A DNA stretch of 64,000 nucleotides from Hyperoodon ampullatus (Eukaryota; Chordata; Mammalia; Artiodactyla; Ziphiidae), in assembly GCA_949752795.1 (NCBI GenBank), contig OX457057.1, positions 98,483,513-98,547,512 on the forward strand, read 5' to 3'. The notes beneath the pieces are model-generated. The model searched no databases. It was not told where the DNA came from and saw nothing but the letters and a program-made list of their open reading frames with translations. Position 1 is the first letter of the stretch, and each line of letters opens with the position of its first letter. The translations under genes and the position numbers were made by a program. Below, piece by piece: positions 57,166-64,000 of the stretch.

Positions 57166-59279
57166 ACCATGTCAGGTGGAGCCCAGGACTCAGCAGAAGA
57201 GGCTAAGTGACCCCTGGGGGCGGGTGCTGGGGAGAGTCTGAGCGGGGATGTTTCCTGGTTCCATCTGGGTTTCCACCTGAACAGCTGCTCTTGGACCTGC
57301 CTGAATACTGTGGTTCTGCGTGAGATTGTGTTTGGAATGAGGATTCAGCTACTAAAACAATGTTAGAAATTGTGGTCTTGCCTAACTCTGACCCTGCATG
57401 AGCCTGTTGCAGTTGTGCTGTAAGGCGTGTCCTTGGTGGTGTGTCCCCATCTGCAGGCCCCTGTCAATGTTAATGCCTAAACACTCGGCGGGGGGGCACA
57501 CAGGCAGCTTCAGGACCTCTCTGCTCAGTGAAAAGCTGATGCTCTTTGGTGGTGGTTGGGATGCTCTCTCAGAAATCTGCTTTAACTAAAGTGGTTTGAT
57601 GGGCCCAGGGCTTGGGTACTCCATAGTAACCTTGCTGATAAATTACATCCCAAGTCTAGTGAGCAGGGCAGACAGGTCCTGTAGCCAAGGGACAAGGCCC
57701 GGACCTGTTCTTTGTCACCTGGCACCAGCTGGAATCCTTCATCGCCGGGCTAGCAGCTGTGAGGGATCACTTGGCCACCAGGAAAACTCTCCAGCTGGGA
57801 CCTTTCTGAGAATCTGTGACAGAGATGCGACATCTGTGAGTCTGCTCAGGGGAAAATCCAGCTGCTTGGCTCAGCCCCGGCCCCAGTGGCCACGGGGAAG
57901 AGCCGAGAGGCAAAAAGAGAGCAGAAGATGGGCTGCTTTGCTTTTCTCAGTTTCCACAGCAGCTCACGAGATCTGCATTTCCCCGTTTCATAAGGGAAGT
58001 TGGCAGGTGGGACTGGAACCAAAAGAGGCCCCACCTTGTGGCAGATGGTGAAGCCCACAGCTGTTGAGTATGGAAGGTTTCTTTCCTCTGACCCTCTGGG
58101 TTCTCACCTTTGACTCATCCCTTTTGCTTCTGACCCACAGTGGCTCCAGCAAAGCTTTTAGTCTGCACATGGTATGTCCGGACAGTGAGTATCAGGCAAT
58201 GGGGTGAATCTTTGAGCGTGATGAATCATAGAAAAATCCCCCAAATGTTAAGACAGAGGCACCAGGAAGGAGGATGGGGTTTGTTTCACAACTCAGTGAG
58301 ATGGATTCTTGGTGTCACAGGCTTTCTTTTCTGAAGGGAATGTTAGCCAAGTGTGGGTCTGACAGCCATGGGTGTTTAGAGGGCTAACCCTGGAGCAGTC
58401 CCTGTAAGGACTGGGGTGATTGTTCAGGACCAAGGTGGGGAAAGGCTTGTGGCTGGGGGTGTCACTCCCCACAACAGTGACAATCAACACTGAGGAGAGG
58501 GACCAGAATCCCTTCACTAACCTGAGGCAAATCCTCAGCTGCCGAGGAAGCCAGGTGACTTTGGGTTCCATTCTTGGACAAGTCTTTGTGGGGCAGAGAG
58601 CCGGCCTTGCTCTGCATGGCAGAGACCAGACAGAGAGGGTAAGGCTCAGCTCCAAGCAGTGGATTCTGGGAGTCACGAGAGAGGGCAGGAGTGTGTCTGG
58701 GGCCAGCACGGCAAAGGTCCTGCCAACCAACCAAGAAGGGTTGTTTGAAAGGGTTGGGGTATTTAGTCCAGAGAAGAGGATGGGAGAAGACTGGTTTGGA
58801 ACCCCCATTGCTCCCAATGGCAGAACTGAGGCCATAGATGGAATAACAGGAAGAAAAATTCCAATTCACCAGAGCCAGACCTATCTGATCATTTGAAGAC
58901 AGCAAATGCCAGTGGCTAAGACCATGGGCTCTAGAGTAGTGTTACCATGAGCACCGTCAGGAACTGCTCTCACACGTGGTTATGAGACCCACTCAGTGTT
59001 GGCCTGCGTCGTGAGTTTTGAAAAACTGTATCAACAACCAAAACAAATTGGGAGAGTATGCTTACAAATCTATAGTTATAACCTCTTTTGAAAAATCTGA
59101 AGGTCTGATCACCTAGGTTCATATTCTCTCATGGCACAAGAAATGGAACCTAGGTGGCCGCTGCCTCCTCTGAATAAGGTAATTACACCCTAGATCATCA
59201 TAGGTGCCACCTCCCTCCACCTTTCTTAGACCTGCATGGTTTCACTGATCCCCAGGTAGGGATGGTAGTTCACAACCTT
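57166..59279. other. Intergenic DNA, nothing recognised
   Basis: Overlapping reading frames of 147-180 residues at 58.29-58.91 kb occur on both strands, without known domains. No repeat I can name. Confidence 0.4.
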
Positions 59280-59485
59280 GTTCTAGTTAAGAGCTCTGCA
59301 TCTTGGTATGGCCACTTTTAAGCTATTGTGATTTTAGACAAGGGGGTCAACTTCCATAAGCCATAGTTTCTTTACCTGAAACTGGGAATCATAATAGTAC
59401 TTACCTGGGAGAGTTTGAGAACTCCTGGAAAGCAGCTGGCCCAGAGCACGGCACACGATGAGAGCTCACCAACTCCTACCCACTG
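59280..59485 (+). mobile_element. MIR SINE
   Basis: GTTAAGAGCTCTGCATCTTGG...CATAGTTTCTTTACCTGAAACTGGGAATCATAATAGTACTTACC...GGCCCAGAGCACGGCACACGATGAGAGCTC. Confidence 0.75.
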
Positions 59486-61550
59486 GGGAACTGTCCAGCG
59501 GTGGAGGGGGAAGTCTCACAAAGCTTTGGGAGCTCCGTCACCAACATTGGGCTTGCAGAAGCCAGGGACTGCAGAGGATGGAGAGCCCCCAGGAGTCTCT
59601 GCAATGAGTGGGCTATGCATCAGTTCTCCTTGAACCTTTCCCAAAACCAAGTCAAAGGTGTTGGTTTAGGGCTGCCCTTGATGCTTATTGAAATCAGATT
59701 TGCTCCGGAAAAAACTGTGAGGAGTAGGAAAGAATGTGTCACTTAGAGTAACTTGCACCCACTTGGGAGGCTGCTGTGTGCTCAGTGAGGTGAGGGCTCC
59801 AGCCCCAGCTGACTGGGAGGTGGGAGTGGCCCCCTGCCACTTCCTTTTCTGCTTCTGGGTTACTCTGTGAACACTGGCAGCACTTCCTGCCTTGGTAGCC
59901 TGCATGGGCTCATCAGTCAGCTCTGCAGGTAGCCGAACCCATCCCCATTCCTTGGCTCCATGATAGAGCATTAGTGCGTTAGGACCTGCCTGGGCCCTGG
60001 CTCTCCTTCTGGATGGGGCCTTGGTGGTGTGGGTGTCCTTCAGGAGGTCTGGACCCAGTCTGATGAGAGACACTTTGGTAGCTGGCTCCCCCCAGGCTCT
60101 GAGAAGTCCCCTGCTGGCGCATCATGGAGTGTCTGAGGGAATCAGTTCTGTATCCTAAGCCTCCATGTATTTCCTGGCTCCGGGAGCCGAGTCTGCTTTA
60201 TGGACTTGGAATGCTGAGCAAGGAGCGGACACCTCCTTCTCAGGGAGGTATCAGAAGGGAGGAAAATGGATCTAGAGGCTGTGAACATAGCAGTATAAGG
60301 GAAGAATGTCCCTGGGCAGAAGCGTGGGAGAGAGAGAGGAATCATCTGAAGGCCACAGGAAGGCAGCCTCTTGGGATCAGAGGACAGTGGCTAAGATGAC
60401 ATGGGTGCCAAGAGCTAGCAGGGCAAGTCGAGTGAATTGAATGCGCTCCGGAATTCATGCTCTGAATCTGCTTCCCTCACTGTGTCTCCATTCCTCCATC
60501 CTCCATTCCCTCTCCTCTTTGGCATTCACTCTGGTCCTGACACCTAAATATTGTTACAGCCAGAGAGCAACTCTCAGTAACTCGTCTCAGCCCTAGGTGG
60601 TGCTTCCTGTGCTTGTATCTCCCTGGGGAGAACATCACAGGCCTGGGGAGAATGGAGCAGTAGGAGGCTGGTTCTGATGCTGGTCCAGAGCCCAGACTCC
60701 TACAGAATCATTAGACCAAGCCCCGACTTGGCAGGCTGACTTATCCAGATGTCAGGGCTCAGGCTCTTTGCTTCCTGTACTTGAGCTAATTGGTCTCCTT
60801 GGAGAAGCTTTTCAGCCTCTGCCCTCTGGGCACCTGTCCCAGGGGAGTGGTCCCTCCTTGGCCTTATGCATTGGGCCTCTATGGCTGCTGAGTATCATCC
60901 CAAGCCATGTCTGACGGCCTCTGGCTTACATTTGGGAAGCTGGAAAGTCATTCAGACAGTAAGTCGGAATTAGATATTAGGTCTAAGAGAGTTTCACATA
61001 CTTCATAGCATGACCTTGTTGGGATATTTACTTGCTGTTCTCCTGGTTCTCCCAAATTAATAATTGATTAAATCTTGTTTTGACATTCAGAGCTGATTTG
61101 CTTACATTCTATTGAACTGCACCTGCTCTGTGAGTGGGTGTGTGTCAGGAGGCTGGGAGAAGTCGGGGCAAACAACAGAAGCTTTAAAGGAGATGCATGC
61201 CTTGGGAACTGATTTTGTACATCAAAATACAATTCAGCCCTAAAATTGTGAGTCATCTACCATATGAAAAGCCCTAGATTAGACTCCAGTGGCAGAATAA
61301 AATCATGGAAGTTACTGCCTTCTCTCTGGAGAACTTGTGTTGGGGGAACAATAGCAGATATACAAACACCAACTACATTGCATAATGTAACCCCACCCCC
61401 ATTTCCACTGTTCCTACACTCACAATCACAATCAAATACACATCTGCGTGTGTCACGTCATACATGTGAAGATCAGCCCAGGCTGTGGGTTTTGAGATTT
61501 TGGCCATCAAAAGCTACAAGTAAAATCTCCCCTTTTTGAATCTGCATGTC
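59486..61550. other. Intergenic DNA, nothing recognised
   Basis: Two kilobases without a supported gene or named repeat; short chance reading frames only. Confidence 0.4.
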
Positions 61551-61554
61551 ATTA

Positions 61555-61790
61555 CAGCACTGTGGTCAGAGGATGGGCTCTGAAGCCAGAAGGTCTGGGT
61601 GAGAATCCAGCTGCCTCCATTCTAGCTAACTGAGCTTAGACATGCCATTGAACATCTCTGTGCTTCAGTTTCCTCATCTGTAAAACAGGGTTTACAGTGC
61701 CAACTTTGCAGGGTTGCTGAGAGGTTTAAAGAAGCTAAAACAGGTATGTGGCAGTGCTCAGTAGCTGTGACCATCATTCCTAAGATCTCA
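61555..61790 (+). mobile_element. MIR SINE, near full length
   Basis: GCACTGTGGTCAGAGGATGGGCTCTGAAGCCAGAAGGTCTGGGTGAGAATCC...CTTCAGTTTCCTCATCTGTAAAACAGGG...CAGTGCTCAGTAGCTGTGACCATCATT. Confidence 0.92.
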
Positions 61791-61826
61791 CTGCTTGAAG
61801 AGGCTAATGGTTAACATAGAGGCCTG

Positions 61827-62052
61827 GTTTTTTTTGTTTGTTTGTTTGTTTTTTTTTTTGTGGTACGCGGGCCTCTCACTGTTGTGGCCTCTCCCGTTGC
61901 GGAGCACAGGCTCCGGACGCGCAGGCTCAGCGGCCATGGCTCACGGGTCAAGCCGCTCCGCGGCATGTAGGATCTTCCCGGACTGGAACATGAACCCGTG
62001 TCCCCTGCATTGGCAGGTGGACTCTCAACCACTGTGCCACCAGGGAAGCCCC
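61827..62052 (-). mobile_element. CHR-2-type SINE, minus strand
   Basis: TTTGTTTGTTTG/T-run tail, GTGGTACGCGGGCCTCTCACTG to CCACCAGGGAAGCCC. Target duplication GAGGCCTG at 61819-61826 and 62053-62060. Confidence 0.95.
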
Positions 62053-62164
62053 GAGGCCTGTTTTTAAGATAGGAATGTGGGGCAAATAAGAGAATATTTG
62101 CCTAGTTTCAGGAGAAGCGTGGGCCCTGGAAACTTGGTGCTTCCCACACAGCTGCTGAGTCCCA

Positions 62165-63260
62165 CCTCAAATTCATTTATTAAACATATAATGAAGATCT
62201 GCCCTTTACAAGTTATGTAAGGATTGTGGGAAAACAGATGCTTGAGGCATGGAGCCTATAGGCTACTTCAGGAGGTGAGACAAACAGATCAAAACAAAGA
62301 GTACAACAAAAACTTAGGAAGCCTCATCAAGTTGTGGCTAAGAAGGTCAGGAAAGACTTCATGTGTGCTGGAAGAGGAGTTCAGGTGTCAGGAACAGCAT
62401 GAGGCCGAACAGGGAGGCAGGAAGGCTCGGCATGTGTTTGAGAACAGGGCACACTTTGGTAAGCAGTGTTGGTTTGGGCTACCAATGGAGAGATGAAATG
62501 CAAAGACAGGGTGAGCGCTGGCTCTTCAACAACAGGCAGTGCAAGACCACTGAAGGTTTTTGAACAGGGTGCTAATAAGAAATATGTAGTGAGAATCTTT
62601 TACTATTTTAAAACTCATAAGAGACAGTGAGTGAGGAAGATGGAGGTATCTAAGATTACAACACATTTTTCTACCTGGGTGACTGAAGGTGGTATTTACT
62701 AGGAATAGGGAAGACAGAAGGGGCTGGTTCAGTGAGAGACAGTGAATGCTTTGCTTGGACTGTTGGGAGCAGAAGTGCCAATGAGTCATCCCAGTGATCA
62801 TGCCTGGATTGCAGAGTTAGTCCCAAAGAGAGTGAAACCATGGAATGAATTTGATGGCCCAGGAAGGGATTGGAGGAGAAAAGAGGACTGAGGGCTGAAT
62901 CTTGGAGACAGAACATTGAGGGGAAAGGCAGAGGAAGAGGACCCATGAGGAAGGTGAAAGAGGAAGAATTAGTATCGAGGGAAGCAAGGCAGTACAGTGT
63001 TGTGGAAGCCAAAAGATGGAGACGTCAGGAGAGTAAGACCTGAGAAAAAGCTACTTGGAGGCTGTGGTGACCCCTGAGAGCCATCTGCATAGGGTTCTGG
63101 GATAGTCCCCTATTGGAAAGTGTCTAAGTAGTTGTTGGTTATTGAAAAAAAAGAGGTACTGAAGAATAAGAGGAAGTAAGGAGAGTGAGACAGTATGGCA
63201 GTATGGAGAAGAGGTGGGTCAAAGGATTAGGGGGAAACTAGAGAGGCTTTGTAGAACTAA
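62165..63260 (-). mobile_element. L2-clade LINE, minus strand, diverged
   Basis: TCATTTATTAAACATATAATGAAGATCTGCCC is antisense L2 end, followed by GGTCAGGAAAGACTTCATGTG, TTTGAACAGGGTGCTAATAAG and GGACTGAGGGCTGAATCTTGGAGACAG, phrases that occur in antisense L2 inner sequence. Decayed throughout. Confidence 0.6.
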
Positions 63261-63389
63261 AGGAAGAGATCAGCTACTCGGCTCATTCAGTCCGGCCTAC
63301 CTTCCCAGTGTGTGAAATTAAGATCGGAGAAGAGAACCAGAGCAAGAGGCCAGGTGGTTGCCGGATACCAGAATATTAAGAAATTCATG

Positions 63390-63604
63390 GGGCTTCCCTG
63401 GTGGCACAGTGGTTGAGAGTCCGCCTGCCGATGCAGGGGACACGGGTTCGTGCCCCGGTCTGGGAGGATCCCACATGCCACGGAGCGGCTGGGCCCATGA
63501 GCCATGGCCACTGAGCCTGCGCGTCCGGAGCCTGTGCTCTGCAACGGGAGAGGCCGCAACAGTGATAGGCCCGTGTACCGAAAAAAAAAAAAAAAAAAAA
63601 AAAA
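63390..63604 (+). mobile_element. CHR-2-type SINE, plus strand
   Basis: GGGCTTCCCTGGTGGCACAGTGG to GTGATAGGCCCGTGTACCG with a long poly-A. Exact target duplication AAGAAATTCATG at 63378-63389 and 63605-63616. Confidence 0.97.
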
Positions 63605-63762
63605 AAGAAATTCATGTTGGTGGCAGAAATGGGGAGTATGAGAGGGCATATGTTACCCATCACTGAGAAAACAAAGAAGATTATCTACAAAACAGAATAG
63701 CCTGATTATGAACTGAATGTTGAATCAGTTAAAATATTTTAATATGAAACATTTATTCTTGA

Positions 63763-63797
63763 GGCAGGCAAGAATTCTACCACTGAACCACCCATGC
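63763..63797 (-). pseudogene. tRNA-Gly 5'-half insertion (tailless retropseudogene)
   Basis: On the minus strand, GCATGGGTGGTTCAGTGG followed by TAGAATTCTTGCCTGCC equals the 5' half of nuclear tRNA-Gly(GCC), from its first base to the anticodon region, with one C-to-T difference. No 3' half, no CCA and no A tail are present. The 12-base direct repeat TTATTCTTGAGG (63753-63764 and 63808-63819) flanks it, with ten extra bases (minus strand GTGTGTCGGT) between the tRNA 5' end and the duplication. That is the structure of a target-primed insertion of a 3'-truncated tRNA template. It is not a functional tRNA gene. Confidence 0.85.
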
Positions 63798-63869
63798 ACC
63801 GACACACTTATTCTTGAGGAAAACAACTTAGACAACATCAGATATATTTTCAACATTGGGTAGGTAAAG

Positions 63870-64000
63870 GGGAAGCAGTTCATGTTTCCCTCACCCTGCC
63901 ATTTACCAGCACTGTGAGTTTCTGTGAGTTACCCACCCCTCTTTGCCTCAGGGTCTCATCTCTATAATAGGGACAGTAACACTTCCCAAGGTGGTTGCAT
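63870..64000 (+). mobile_element. MIR SINE, cut by the window end
   Basis: ATTTACCAGCACTGTGAGTTTCTGTGAGTTACCCACCCC...CTCAGGGTCTCATCTCTATAATAGGGACAGTAAC. Confidence 0.75.

Noticed and set aside
58293..58905. Frames of 147-180 residues on both strands
   Set aside because: Both strands are open across the same interval without a known domain, so coding is not supported.

Overview
The window is mammalian nuclear DNA, most likely from a cetacean. The basis is at least ten copies of a tRNA-derived SINE that opens with GGGCTTCCCTGGTGG and closes near GTGAGAGGCCCGCG. These are the CHR-1/CHR-2 type elements of whales and dolphins and their close relatives. Several copies still have clear target-site duplications. 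Older pan-mammalian repeats (MIR, L2, L1M-like, MER5) fill much of the remaining space. I see no bacterial features, no CRISPR array and no recognisable endogenous retrovirus.

Only one protein-coding gene can be supported: KCNA2, encoding the voltage-gated potassium channel Kv1.2. It lies on the minus strand and its whole 499-residue reading frame is a single exon (31088-32587). A strong splice acceptor at 32751-32752 begins the coding exon and leaves a short 5' leader that contains an 8-codon upstream ORF. A good splice donor at 33190-33191 would close a small upstream 5'UTR exon. A CpG-rich block at about 34.1-35.5 kb is the likely promoter region. On the other side, about 10 kb of sequence almost free of interspersed repeats runs from the stop codon to a minus-strand AATAAA at 21333-21338. 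I read this as a very long 3'UTR, by inference.

Layout: 1-19.9 kb is repeat-rich intergenic DNA downstream of KCNA2. It holds L2 at 1.0-2.0 kb, an old L1 interrupted by a younger one at 2.1-4.6 kb, several SINEs and many MIRs, and an L1 tail at 18.3 kb. 19.9-36.4 kb is the repeat-poor KCNA2 domain. 36.4-64 kb is repeat-rich DNA upstream of KCNA2, with L2, MIR, an old L1 at 49.7-51.1 kb, MER5, CHR SINEs, a (CTG)14 tract and two strong CTCF-type motifs. A 5'-half tRNA-Gly insertion flanked by a 12-bp duplication lies at the right edge. KCNA10 and KCNA3, which flank KCNA2 in other mammals, are not in the window.

No new multi-gene system is visible. The most interesting observations are the repeat-free long 3'UTR with an internal ~95-bp duplication, the tailless tRNA-Gly half insertion, a perfect 15-bp hairpin at 38.1 kb, and one MIR split by two SINEs in opposite orientations. 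Coordinates of ancient repeats are approximate because no alignment could be run.
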